61,405 bases of DNA from JBEKCB01 sp052139675 (lineage in GTDB: Bacteria; Planctomycetota; Brocadiia; CAIUPP01). Each line of letters begins with the position of its first letter. Positions within the stretch are counted from its first letter, which is position 1. The stretch is taken from positions 1 through 61,405 of the forward strand of contig JBKQWE010000084.1 of the NCBI GenBank assembly GCA_052139675.1. Reading direction: 5' to 3'. The notes beneath the pieces were generated by a model that did no database searches, had not been told where the DNA came from, and saw only the letters and a program-made list of their open reading frames with translations. The position numbers and the translations under genes are program-made. Positions 8,413 through 15,770 of this stretch are shown one piece after another.

Positions 8413-9567
8413 TTATGCCGGCAGCATGCCGGCATGCCCGGGCCCGCGCGGGATGATGGGCCATACGTCCACCACGACGTCCTTCTCCACCACGTGATAG
8501 GCGTCGTAAAGGTTGATCGTGGTGGGAGCGTATCCCGGAATGAACTCCGCCGTGTCGCCCAGGCGGAGATCGCACCGGTCGTCCACGTCGAAGAGCGCGT
8601 GCTCTTCGGCGAAATAGCGCGCCTGATACTGCGGGTATTTCGCCAGGGTGGGCTGGACAAAGTCAATCCCAATGGACTTCCGGCCGGAATCGAAAACGAT
8701 CGTCTTTCCGTGCTGGATGACCACCGTGCCCAGTACCGTGAGGGAGCGGGAGAATCCGGGAACAAGGTTCCCGTGGAAATTGTCCATGAAGACATACGAT
8801 CCGGCTTGTATCTCCGTAACGATCGGAATCGCAGCGGTGATGTCATACGTGCCGGTGCCGCCGCAGGAGACCACCTCGCAGGGGAATCCCGCCTGGGCCA
8901 GCCGGTCCACGACCTCCGCAACGTAAGCCATGGCCGCTTTCACCTTTCCGGTGCGCACGGTTCGGTCGGGTTCGTGCATGCAGTGGCCTTCGTAGCCCTG
9001 CACGCCGCGCAGCCGCAGCCCCTTGAGGCGGCTGACATGCCGGGCGAGCGTCACCGCTTCCTCCGGCGAGCGAACGCCGCCGCGGCCCATGCCCACGTCT
9101 ATCTCGATCAGAACGCCGAGCGCGCTCTTCTGCGCGCACACCGCTTCCGACAGGTCGGTCGCATTGCGAGGGTCATCCACGGCCACGGCAAGGCTTCCCT
9201 TCCGAGCCGCAGCCGCCAGCGCGCGGACCTTTTCCCGGCCGCCGACTTGGTTGGCGATCAGGATGTCTTCAATTCCGGCGCGGCCCATGACGATGGCTTC
9301 CCAGACCGTGGCCGTGCAGATGCCCATCGCACCGGCATCGAGCTGCAGCCGCGCCAGCTCCACGCACTTTTGCCCCTTGACGTGCGGGCGAAGTTTGGCC
9401 GGCAACCCCTTGAGCTTGCCCATCATAAAATCAATATTTCGCCTGGCCACGTCCAGGTCCAGAATGAGGGCCGGCGTCACCAGCTCATTTCGTCTCTTGC
9501 CGATGGCCGACTTGTACGCGTCGCGTATTCTCCGGCGCCAGTTCGCTGTGATGTCGCGGCTCCTCAT
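8413..9567 (-). CDS. D-threonine-aldolase-like (DSD1/alanine racemase N-fold) PLP enzyme with altered metal site
   Basis: 384 residues. The N-terminal barrel has the PLP-lysine motif LRPHVKGQK (K64 likely). VAVDDPRNA, IEIDVGMGRGGV, SCGGTGTYD and IQAGSYVFMD are hallmark strands of the D-threonine aldolase / D-serine dehydratase-like family. The C-terminal domain normally carries a His-x-Cys metal pair before NLYD; here the aligned segment reads GYAPTTINLYD (~345-355), so both ligands appear replaced by Tyr and Pro. The start overlaps the upstream stop by 4 bp (ATGA), showing translational coupling in the operon. Function may be a lyase, or something altered because the metal ligands are missing; substrate unknown. 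Confidence 0.83.
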   Translation of the reverse strand: MRSRDITANWRRRIRDAYKSAIGKRRNELVTPALILDLDVARRNIDFMMGKLKGLPAKLRPHVKGQKCVELARLQLDAGAMGICTATVWEAIVMGRAGIEDILIANQVGGREKVRALAAAARKGSLAVAVDDPRNATDLSEAVCAQKSALGVLIEIDVGMGRGGVRSPEEAVTLARHVSRLKGLRLRGVQGYEGHCMHEPDRTVRTGKVKAAMAYVAEVVDRLAQAGFPCEVVSCGGTGTYDITAAIPIVTEIQAGSYVFMDNFHGNLVPGFSRSLTVLGTVVIQHGKTIVFDSGRKSIGIDFVQPTLAKYPQYQARYFAEEHALFDVDDRCDLRLGDTAEFIPGYAPTTINLYDAYHVVEKDVVVDVWPIIPRGPGHAGMLPA

Positions 9568-10592
9568 TTCAGGTGGACGACCTGGCCGTCGCGGGCGGAT
9601 TCATAGCAGGCCCACACCAGACGAATCGTCTTCACGTTGTCTTCGCCCGGCGTCTCCGCCTGGACTTCCCCGCGCATGGCCCGCAGCAGGTGATCGTTGC
9701 AGGTCACGATGCTGGCGTCCACGATCAGGTGATTCGGGCTGGACCACTTGTAGATGGCCGGGAGGTATCGCCTGGCCTGCGTGCCGGTCCGCGTCGTGAC
9801 GCGCAGCCAGTAGTCGGCGGTGATCTCGGCCGTCCCTTTCTCTCCCTCGACAAAAATGAGCGTCTGCGGGAAAACGTCGTTTTCATACGGAATCTCCGGA
9901 TAGCCCATCTCGACGAAGACGGACGTCCGGCGCTCGCCCATGGTCATGAGGACCGTGGAAACGTCCTCGCCCTTGATGTTCTTATGAATTTTCTGGTTCT
10001 GACAGTACACGCTCCACGGCTCGCCGAAGAAGAAGCGCGCGATGTCGAAAAGGTGGGTCCCCATGTCCGTGAGGATGAAATTCTCCAACTCGTTCAGCGT
10101 GGGTTCCTTGACGAATACCGGAAAGCCGGAGACCATGGATATGCGCGCGCGGAACGGCGCGCCGATGATGCCCGAATCCAACGCCAGCTTCAACTGCCGG
10201 ATGGGTTCCTGCCAGCGCCAATTCTCGTGAATCAGGTAGCGGATTCCCGCCTGCGCGCACGTCCGGACCAGGTCTTCCGCTATGTCCACCGACGGCGCCA
10301 TGGGCTTCTGGCTGATGACCGGCACCTTATGAGCGGCCATCATTCGGACGAAACCGGGCAGGCTGAATGGGTTGGTGCAGAGGTCCACGAAGTCCACCGT
10401 CTCGCGGCGCAGTAGCTCTTCAGGGTCGCCGTACACTTTTGAAATGCCGAATTCGCGGGCGAACGCCGCTCCCTTCGCGGGCGTGCGGTTGTACAGCGCG
10501 ACACACTCGGCGTCCTGGAGTTCCTTCCAGGCGGCCATCTGAAGGCGCGCAAAGTACCCGGCCCCGAAGAACGCAAACCGCGACTTGGCCAT
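9564..10592 (-). CDS. Gfo/Idh/MocA family oxidoreductase
   Basis: 342 residues. A Rossmann motif FAFFGAGYFARLQ opens the protein, then VDFVDLCTNP, and KVPVISQKPMAPS holds the conserved E/QKP segment that contains the active-site Lys of this NAD(P)-dependent sugar and inositol dehydrogenase family. Note Q instead of the usual E before K-P. The C-terminal alpha/beta domain (ILTDMGTHLFDIARFFFGE) includes the D...H pair common in the family. Start ATG 10592 is fixed by GGAGGT 8 nt upstream; an in-frame upstream start is less likely. First gene of the three-gene minus operon, with a good promoter at 10653-10681. Confidence 0.88.
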   Translation of the reverse strand: MAKSRFAFFGAGYFARLQMAAWKELQDAECVALYNRTPAKGAAFAREFGISKVYGDPEELLRRETVDFVDLCTNPFSLPGFVRMMAAHKVPVISQKPMAPSVDIAEDLVRTCAQAGIRYLIHENWRWQEPIRQLKLALDSGIIGAPFRARISMVSGFPVFVKEPTLNELENFILTDMGTHLFDIARFFFGEPWSVYCQNQKIHKNIKGEDVSTVLMTMGERRTSVFVEMGYPEIPYENDVFPQTLIFVEGEKGTAEITADYWLRVTTRTGTQARRYLPAIYKWSSPNHLIVDASIVTCNDHLLRAMRGEVQAETPGEDNVKTIRLVWACYESARDGQVVHLK

Positions 10593-10652
10593 CGGCTCCG
10601 ACCTCCATTCCGCGAACCCGGCAGGGCTGCATTGCCCAGCCTGCACGCGCCT

Positions 10653-10681
10653 ACTCTAACACTCACTCCCACCATCGTCAA
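10653..10681 (-). promoter_or_regulatory. Promoter for the Gfo/Idh-PLP-cyclase operon
   Basis: On the minus strand a -35 TTGACG (10676-10681) and -10 TAGAGT (10653-10658) are separated by exactly 17 bp and lie 60 bp upstream of the ATG at 10592. It is back to back with the promoter of the divergent cyclase gene, so one regulator site between them could control both. Confidence 0.6.
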
Positions 10682-10699
10682 CGAGCGCCCGCATCCGCC

Positions 10700-10728
10700 T
10701 TGACAGCGAAAAACCGCCAGGCTACAGT
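10700..10728 (+). promoter_or_regulatory. Promoter for the second cyclase gene
   Basis: A -35 TTGACA (10700-10705), 17-bp spacer and -10 TACAGT (10723-10728) precede the ATG at 10790, giving a leader of about 55 nt. Only 18 bp separate the two divergent -35 elements. Confidence 0.6.
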
Positions 10729-10789
10729 CGGTTGTCGCACCCTGCGGTCGTCTCGATTTGCGAGGGATTCAATTCCGGGAGACGCTCCG

Positions 10790-11479
10790 ATGAAGCTGGA
10801 ACAAGTCTGCCGCTGGCTGACGAACGGAAGGATTGTTGATCTCACCAAGAAAGCATCGCCCGGCAACGCGGAAGGGCCGGTCGGCACGGGGAAACGGAAA
10901 TACGAGATTCGGGAATTCCGTTACCCGCCCGGAGAGATCATGCACTTTATTGACATGGAGAGCCATATCTCCACGCACGTCGAAGCCCCCTCGCACTTCG
11001 TCCCCGTGCTGCATGGCAGGCCGGCCCATGACGTCAGTGAAGTCGCCCTCGACCGCTTCTTCGGCATGGCGGTGCTCGTGGACTGCAAGGATCTGGCGCC
11101 GAAAACCCCGATCGGCGCCGCGGTGCTGCGCCAGGCGCAGGTCCGGCAGGACGACATCGTCCTGATCGGCAAGTGCCCGCATCCGGGAGAGAACCGGTGC
11201 TACATGGCCAGGGACGGCGTCGAGTACCTCCTTGAGAAGAAGATCAAGCTGGTGGGCGTGGATGACACCGTTTTCCCGGAGAATCCCCAGGTCCTCGGCA
11301 AGGAGATTGAGAAGTACTATCTCCATGACCTGCTGCTCTCCAACGAGATCCCCATCATCGAGGCGCTGAGCAGCCTGGACCAGCTTCGGAAAACGCGGTT
11401 CCTCTTCTTTGCATTCCCCGCGAGGATGGGCGGCCTGGAATCCTTCCCCGTCCGGGCGGTGGCGATCGAAGGCGATTGA
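10790..11479 (+). CDS. Cyclase family protein (kynurenine formamidase-like), short form
   Basis: 229 residues from ATG 10790, which has GGGAGA upstream; the frame extends further upstream without coding character. The metal motif is H59, H63, E65, H69 in ESHISTHVEAPSHF, with Glu where the family more often has Asp. Conserved VGVDDTVFP and LLLSNEIPIIEAL regions also fit the KynB/cyclase fold. It is divergently transcribed from an operon that ends with another, longer cyclase, so the two may act on related cyclic or ester intermediates (inference). No tryptophan-degradation genes such as tryptophan dioxygenase are present, so a true kynurenine role is not supported. Confidence 0.85.
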   Translation: MKLEQVCRWLTNGRIVDLTKKASPGNAEGPVGTGKRKYEIREFRYPPGEIMHFIDMESHISTHVEAPSHFVPVLHGRPAHDVSEVALDRFFGMAVLVDCKDLAPKTPIGAAVLRQAQVRQDDIVLIGKCPHPGENRCYMARDGVEYLLEKKIKLVGVDDTVFPENPQVLGKEIEKYYLHDLLLSNEIPIIEALSSLDQLRKTRFLFFAFPARMGGLESFPVRAVAIEGD

Positions 11480-11535
11480 TACGCCGTGCGGTCAACAAAC
11501 GTGCCGCGGCCCGTTCCGGCAGGTCAGAGAAACAT

Positions 11536-11570
11536 CAAGGCTGCCGAGCGTATGTCACTCGGCAGCCTTG
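11536..11570 (-). terminator. Strong 13-bp hairpin downstream of the tRNA operon
   Basis: Perfect inverted repeat CAAGGCTGCCGAG / CTCGGCAGCCTTG with a 9-nt loop, 10 bp beyond the encoded CCA of tRNA-Ala. It is placed to end the minus-strand tRNA transcript and also the plus-strand cyclase transcript. On the minus strand ATGTTTCT follows, a weak T tract only. Confidence 0.6.
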
Positions 11571-11579
11571 ACTTGCATC

Positions 11580-11655
<76 letters not shown>

Positions 11656-11708
11656 GAAAACCTTTTTCGCGACGGCCGCCGCCGAACGCCCGGGCGGCCC
11701 TGATTTCC

Positions 11709-11785
11709 TGGCGACCCCGAGGGGATTCGAACCCCCAACATCCAGATCGACAATCTGGCACTCTAACCAATTGAGCTACGGGGCC
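11709..11785 (-). tRNA. tRNA-Asp (anticodon GTC), CCA encoded
   Basis: Acceptor GGCCCCG/CGGGGTC with discriminator G, anticodon stem CCAGA/TCTGG enclosing TTGTCGA (anticodon GTC), T arm GGTTCGAATCCC, encoded CCA at 11709-11711. Middle gene of the tRNA operon. Its anticodon loop holds the only RTCGAY hexamer I found in the window (11746-11751). Confidence 0.95.
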
Positions 11786-11807
11786 GCGACTTTTATCGCC
11801 TCTCAAG

Positions 11808-11881
11808 TGGGCGATACCGGACTCGAACCAGTAACCTCTTGCTTGTAAGGCAAGCGCTCTAGCCACTTGAGCTAATCGCCC
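11808..11881 (-). tRNA. tRNA-Val (anticodon TAC), CCA not encoded
   Basis: Acceptor GGGCGAT/ATCGCCC with discriminator A, D arm TAGCTCAAGTGGCTAGAGC, anticodon stem CTTGC/GCAAG enclosing CTTACAA (anticodon TAC, reads GTA-type codons). The 3' end is followed by CTT, so CCA must be added after transcription, unlike the two downstream tRNAs. First gene of the operon. Confidence 0.94.
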
Positions 11882-11893
11882 GGCAACACAGCA

Positions 11894-11923
11894 AATATAC
11901 TACGGAATCCGGGCGGTTGTCAA
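11894..11923 (-). promoter_or_regulatory. Promoter of the Val-Asp-Ala tRNA operon
   Basis: On the minus strand a perfect -35 TTGACA (11918-11923), 18-bp spacer and -10 TATATT (11894-11899). The expected transcription start is about 6 nt before the tRNA-Val 5' end, as expected for a stable-RNA promoter. Confidence 0.8.
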
Positions 11924-11969
11924 ACTCCCCCGCCGCGCGCCCGCCGCCGGCTGCCGCGGTCTGCGGGAA

Positions 11970-12000
11970 TTGGCGCTTTCTTCGACGTTCCTGGTATACT
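11970..12000 (+). promoter_or_regulatory. Candidate promoter for the D-lyxose isomerase gene
   Basis: A good extended -10 (CTGGTATACT, 11995-12000) has a weak -35 TTGGCG 19 bp upstream (11970-11975). It gives a leader of about 65 nt to the ATG at 12071. Confidence 0.45.
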
Positions 12001-12070
12001 CTCGCGGCTTGTGGATTGCAGGCCGCCTGCCGGCCCATGAGCGGGCGGAAACGGCTTCCGGAGGGAATAC

Positions 12071-12760
12071 ATGAAACGCTCGGAAGTGAATGCGTTGATG
12101 CGCGAGGCGATCCGTTTCGTCCGCGCCCGCCAGTTCATGCTGCCGCCCTTCGCGTTCTGGTCGCCGGCGCAGTGGAAGCAGAAGGGACACGAGGCGGACG
12201 AGATCCGCGACTGCATGCTCGGCTGGGATATCACGGACTTCGGGCTGGGCCGCTTCCACAAGTTCGGGCTGATCCTCTTCACCATCCGCAACGGCCGCCC
12301 CGCCGACCGCAGATATTCAAAGTGCTACGCCGAGAAACTCATGATCGTCGAGGAGCGCCAGCTCACGCCGATGCACTTCCACTGGAGCAAGGCCGAGGAC
12401 ATCATCGTCCGCGGCGGCGGGAACCTGGTCCTCCAGCTTTTCAACTCGACGCCGCGCGAGGGCCTGGCGCGCACGCCGTTGACGGTCTCGATTGACGGCG
12501 TCCGGCGCACGTTGAAGGCCGGATCGAAGGTCACGCTCACGCCGGGCGAGAGCATCTGCCTGCCACGGCGGCTCTATCACAAGTTCTGGGCCGAGTCCGG
12601 CAAGGGCAAAGTCCTGGTCGGCGAGGTGTCGGCGGTGAACGACGATCAGAAGGACAACCGGTTCTACGAGCCGGTCGGCCGATTTCCGACGATCGAGGAG
12701 GACGAGGCGCCGCTGCACCTGCTCTGCTCGGAATATCCGCCCGCGCCCCGGGCACGTTGA
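12071..12760 (+). CDS. D-lyxose/D-mannose ketol-isomerase (cupin)
   Basis: 229 residues, a usual length for the family. The metal-binding cupin motif MHFHWSKAEDIIVRGGGNL (~97-115) supplies His-His-Glu, and LYHKFWAESGKG with VGEVSAVNDDQKDNRF supplies the second His and the signature end of bacterial D-lyxose isomerases (YdaE-like). The enzyme interconverts D-lyxose and D-xylulose and often D-mannose and D-fructose in the cytoplasm, using a divalent metal. GGAGG is placed well before the ATG. It stands alone between the tRNA operon and a convergent hemerythrin gene; no sugar kinase or transporter is adjacent. Confidence 0.92.
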   Translation: MKRSEVNALMREAIRFVRARQFMLPPFAFWSPAQWKQKGHEADEIRDCMLGWDITDFGLGRFHKFGLILFTIRNGRPADRRYSKCYAEKLMIVEERQLTPMHFHWSKAEDIIVRGGGNLVLQLFNSTPREGLARTPLTVSIDGVRRTLKAGSKVTLTPGESICLPRRLYHKFWAESGKGKVLVGEVSAVNDDQKDNRFYEPVGRFPTIEEDEAPLHLLCSEYPPAPRAR

Positions 12761-12799
12761 AGCGCCGCCGCGCCGGCGATCCTTCGAGATTCCCGTCCC

Positions 12800-13372
12800 C
12801 TACTTCCGCCCCCGTCCGCGGCGAGCTTTCGCCTTTTGCGCCGCTTCGAGATCCTCGATCACCGTCGTGTATTGCTCATGGACGATCTTCGCGTCGAACC
12901 CCGTGAACGCCCGCAGCATCTCGCCCTGCTCCATCGCGCTGAAGTAGCCCATGCACGGAACAAAGAAGTGCTTCTCCTCCAACGCGATGTGCTTCGGATA
13001 GAGGTCGGCCAGCTCGTGGAGGTCCTGTTCCATCGCCTTCAGCGCGGCCTTCTCTCCCTTCACGCAGCGGCCCTGATCGAGCATCAGCCGGCCGACCAGC
13101 TTTCGCGCGAGCACGTGCTCCTCCGTCAGCCGGTCCATCGTCCGGCGATGCTCGTCGGACAGCGGCTTCGTCGCCAGCGCGCGGAAGAGAATGTCCTCCT
13201 CTTTTCCGTGGTGGCAGCGGTCGGTGTACGACCGAAAAAAGCCGACCACGGAGACGATCCATTCCGCATTCACCTCGCCGCCCTTATGGAGCCGCAATAC
13301 TTCCTTCGTCAGGACCGGTATCACGCGCTCGATCAGGCGGTGCTCCTTCACCAGCACATCGGCCGCGACCAT
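12800..13372 (-). CDS. Hemerythrin domain-containing protein
   Basis: 190 residues, one four-helix hemerythrin-like domain. The iron ligands expected for a di-iron site are visible: H11 (KEHRLIE), H54/H55 and E59 (HHGKEED), H86 (EEHVLA), H128 (PKHIALEEKHF) and H135. By family such proteins sense or store oxygen or NO, or handle iron. The last ~15 residues are Lys/Arg-rich (KAKARRGRGRK), suggesting nucleic-acid or polyanion contact. AAAGGAG precedes the ATG. Upstream, a divergent promoter pair shared with trpE is seen at 13410-13476. Confidence 0.9.
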   Translation of the reverse strand: MVAADVLVKEHRLIERVIPVLTKEVLRLHKGGEVNAEWIVSVVGFFRSYTDRCHHGKEEDILFRALATKPLSDEHRRTMDRLTEEHVLARKLVGRLMLDQGRCVKGEKAALKAMEQDLHELADLYPKHIALEEKHFFVPCMGYFSAMEQGEMLRAFTGFDAKIVHEQYTTVIEDLEAAQKAKARRGRGRK

Positions 13373-13409
13373 GGCGGGCTCCTTTCAGTACATTCCCTCG
13401 CTGTGACTC

Positions 13410-13439
13410 ATAATCGCACGCCTCCGCGGTTCCTGTCAA
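13410..13439 (-). promoter_or_regulatory. Candidate promoter for the hemerythrin gene
   Basis: On the minus strand, -35 TTGACA (13434-13439), 18-bp spacer and -10 GATTAT (13410-13415). The gene's ATG at 13372 is ~38 bp downstream of the -10. Only 8 bp separate this -35 from the trpE -35. Confidence 0.5.
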
Positions 13440-13447
13440 CCGATTCG

Positions 13448-13476
13448 TTGACAGCCCATCGCCCCACTGATAGAAT
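13448..13476 (+). promoter_or_regulatory. Promoter of the trpE-tsaB-UbiA operon
   Basis: A perfect -35 TTGACA (13448-13453), 17-bp spacer and -10 TAGAAT (13471-13476). The leader to the trpE ATG is about 45 nt, too short for a Trp attenuator, and no run of Trp codons or terminator hairpin is visible. Confidence 0.7.
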
Positions 13477-13527
13477 CCAAAATTCGTGCGGGCCGCGACT
13501 CACGGACTTCTTCCGGGATTTCGTCTC

Positions 13528-15048
13528 ATGGCTGGAGTGCGCTACAAGCCGGACCTCGACGAATTCGTCGCCCTCTCGAAGCAGGGCAACGTGGTGCCCG
13601 TCTGCCGCACGCTGCTCGGCGACACGCTGACCCCCGTGAGCGCGTACGAGAAGTTCGCGTGCGGAGAGTACTCGTTCCTCCTCGAGAGCGCCGAGGGCGG
13701 CGAGAAACTGGCGCGGTACAGCTTCCTCGGCACGAACCCGTTCATGGTCTTCCGCGCGCGCGGCAGCGAAGTGGAGATCGAGAGCGGCGGCGCCGCGCGG
13801 AAGTTCCGGTCGGAGGACCCGCTGGCCGAGCTGCAGAAACAGGTGTTCGCGTTCCGCGCCGTCGGCGTGCCCGGGCTGCCGCGATTCTGCGGCGGCGCCG
13901 TCGGCTACGCGGCGTACGACGCGATCCGCTACATCGAGCGCCTGCCCAACCCGCCGCCGGACGCGCTCGGCCTGCCCGATCTCTTCTTCGCGTTCTACGA
14001 CCTGATGGTGGTCTTCGACCATCTGCAGAAGACCGTGCTGGTGATCTGCTCGGCGCGCGTCGAGGGAGATCCGCGCCGGGCCTACGAGCAGGCGGTGGCG
14101 CGGATTGACGAGGCGGTGGACCGGCTGCGGACGCCGGTCATGAAGCTCAGCGACGACATTACGCCGCGCGGCGAGATGACGCTGCAGTTCCGCAGTCATT
14201 TCGCCGCCGAGCACGGCAAGCCCGGGCAGGCCAAGGCCGCGTTCTGCCGCGCGGTGGAGAAGTGCAAGGAGTACATCCTCGCCGGCGATATCTTCCAGGT
14301 GGTGCTCAGCCAACGCCTCTCCGCGCTCACGCAGGCGGAGCCGTTCAACGTCTATCGCGCGCTGCGCGTGATCAATCCGTCGCCGTACATGTTTCACCTG
14401 CACCTGGGCGAGCTGCGGCTGGTCGGCTCGTCGCCGGAGGTGATGGTCAAATCGGAATCCGGCAAGGTGACCGTCCGCCCGATCGCCGGCACGCGCCCGC
14501 GCGGCGCCACCGACGAGGAGGATGCCGCGCTCGCCGCCGAGTTGCTCGCCGACCCCAAGGAGCGCGCCGAGCACATCATGCTCCTCGACCTCGGCCGCAA
14601 CGACGTCGGCCGCATCTGCCGCTACGGCACGGTGAAGATCGAGGAGGAAATGATCATCGAGCGCTTCAGCCACGTGATGCACATGACCTCCACGGTCACC
14701 GGCCTCCTCGACGACGGGAAGACCTGCTTCGACGCCTTCCGCAACTGCTTCCCCGCCGGCACCGTCTCCGGGGCGCCGAAGATCCGCGCGATGGAAATCC
14801 TCGACGAGCTCGAGCCGGTCAAGCGCGGCCCCTACGCCGGCGCGGTCGGCTACGTGGATTTCCGCGGCAACCTCGACACCTGCATCGCCATCCGCACGCT
14901 CATCTTCTCCGGCCACGAGGTCATCGTCCAGGCCGGCGCCGGCATCGTCGCGGACTCCGTGCCCGAGCGCGAGTACGAAGAGACGCTCAACAAGGCGCGC
15001 GGCCTTTTCCGCGCAATCCAGGTCGCCGAGTCGCTGGAGCCGGCATGA
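13528..15048 (+). CDS. trpE: Anthranilate synthase component I
   Basis: 506 residues, normal for TrpE. It converts chorismate to anthranilate with ammonia delivered by the glutaminase subunit TrpG. The feedback-binding N-terminus (residues ~1-150) includes YKPDLDEFVALSKQGNVVPV and LLESAEGGEKLARYSFLG. The chorismate-binding domain has IAGTRPRGATDEED, HIMLLDLGRNDVGR, GTVSGAPKIRAMEIL and IQAGAGIVADSVPERE-type motifs. ATG 13528 is chosen over an upstream in-frame codon because the conserved N-terminus starts there. The 3' end overlaps tsaB by 4 bp. No trpG or trpD is adjacent, so the pathway genes are scattered. Confidence 0.97.
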   Translation: MAGVRYKPDLDEFVALSKQGNVVPVCRTLLGDTLTPVSAYEKFACGEYSFLLESAEGGEKLARYSFLGTNPFMVFRARGSEVEIESGGAARKFRSEDPLAELQKQVFAFRAVGVPGLPRFCGGAVGYAAYDAIRYIERLPNPPPDALGLPDLFFAFYDLMVVFDHLQKTVLVICSARVEGDPRRAYEQAVARIDEAVDRLRTPVMKLSDDITPRGEMTLQFRSHFAAEHGKPGQAKAAFCRAVEKCKEYILAGDIFQVVLSQRLSALTQAEPFNVYRALRVINPSPYMFHLHLGELRLVGSSPEVMVKSESGKVTVRPIAGTRPRGATDEEDAALAAELLADPKERAEHIMLLDLGRNDVGRICRYGTVKIEEEMIIERFSHVMHMTSTVTGLLDDGKTCFDAFRNCFPAGTVSGAPKIRAMEILDELEPVKRGPYAGAVGYVDFRGNLDTCIAIRTLIFSGHEVIVQAGAGIVADSVPEREYEETLNKARGLFRAIQVAESLEPA

Positions 15049-15770
15049 ACGTCCTGGGAATCGAGAGCAGCGGCCCGATCGGCTCCGCGGCGGCTTGCCG
15101 CGATGACGCCGTGCTGGCGCACCAGGCGCTCGAGCATGGCATGGAACAGGGCCGCCTGATGGTGTCGCTGGTGGACCGCGTCATCGCCGCGGCGCGCTGG
15201 GACAAGCGGCGCGACGTGGAACTGATCGCCGTCAGCCAGGGCCCCGGTTCCTTCACCGGCCTGCGCGTGGGGCTGGCGTGCGCGAAGATGATGGCGATGC
15301 TGCTCGATCGGCCGCTCGTAGGCGTCTGCAGCCTCGACGCCATGGCCGAGAACGCGCCCGCCGACGCCTTGAACATTCTGACCGTCGTGGACGCCAGGCG
15401 CGGCCAAGTTTACGCCGCGCAATACCAGCGAGCGGGCGGCCCTTCGGCAACCGCTCTGCGCCGCGTGCTCGACCCGGTTATCCGCACGCCCGCCGAACTG
15501 CGCGCCGCCGTGGCCGCGCCGGTCTATGTCATGGGCGACGGCGTCCGCGCGTACGCCGCGGATTTCGCGCAACCGGGCTGGACGCTCGCGCCCGAGGAAC
15601 TCTGGCACATCCAGGCGAGCCACGTCGCACGGCTCGGCCTGGCGCTGTTCCGCGCGGGCCGGCGCGACGATCCGGCCGCGCTCGAACCGATCTACCTTCG
15701 ACTGGCCGAGGCTGAAGAGCGGCGGCTGGCCCGGCTCGCGACGCAGGCGGCCGAACGGAGTGCCTTGTGA
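15045..15770 (+). CDS. tsaB: tRNA threonylcarbamoyladenosine biosynthesis protein TsaB
   Basis: 241 residues. The N-terminal ASKHA-fold motif MNVLGIESSG and the highly conserved QGPGSFTGLRVGLACAKMMA identify TsaB, the partner that holds TsaD and TsaE for threonylcarbamoyl-AMP transfer to A37 of ANN-decoding tRNAs. The start overlaps the trpE stop (ATGA) and its stop overlaps the next start by 4 bp, so three genes are translationally coupled. No rimI gene follows, although that pairing is frequent elsewhere. The C-terminal ~60 residues (LEPIYLRLAEAEERRL) end as usual. Confidence 0.93.
   Translation: MNVLGIESSGPIGSAAACRDDAVLAHQALEHGMEQGRLMVSLVDRVIAAARWDKRRDVELIAVSQGPGSFTGLRVGLACAKMMAMLLDRPLVGVCSLDAMAENAPADALNILTVVDARRGQVYAAQYQRAGGPSATALRRVLDPVIRTPAELRAAVAAPVYVMGDGVRAYAADFAQPGWTLAPEELWHIQASHVARLGLALFRAGRRDDPAALEPIYLRLAEAEERRLARLATQAAERSAL

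Noticed and set aside
8394..8921. N-terminal extension of the long cyclase (176 codons in frame)
   Set aside because: It overlaps the PLP-enzyme gene on the same strand and encodes no coherent sequence; GTG 8393 has a good Shine-Dalgarno site.
13483..13527. Possible trp attenuator leader before trpE
   Set aside because: The leader is only ~45 nt, with no Trp-codon leader peptide and no terminator hairpin.
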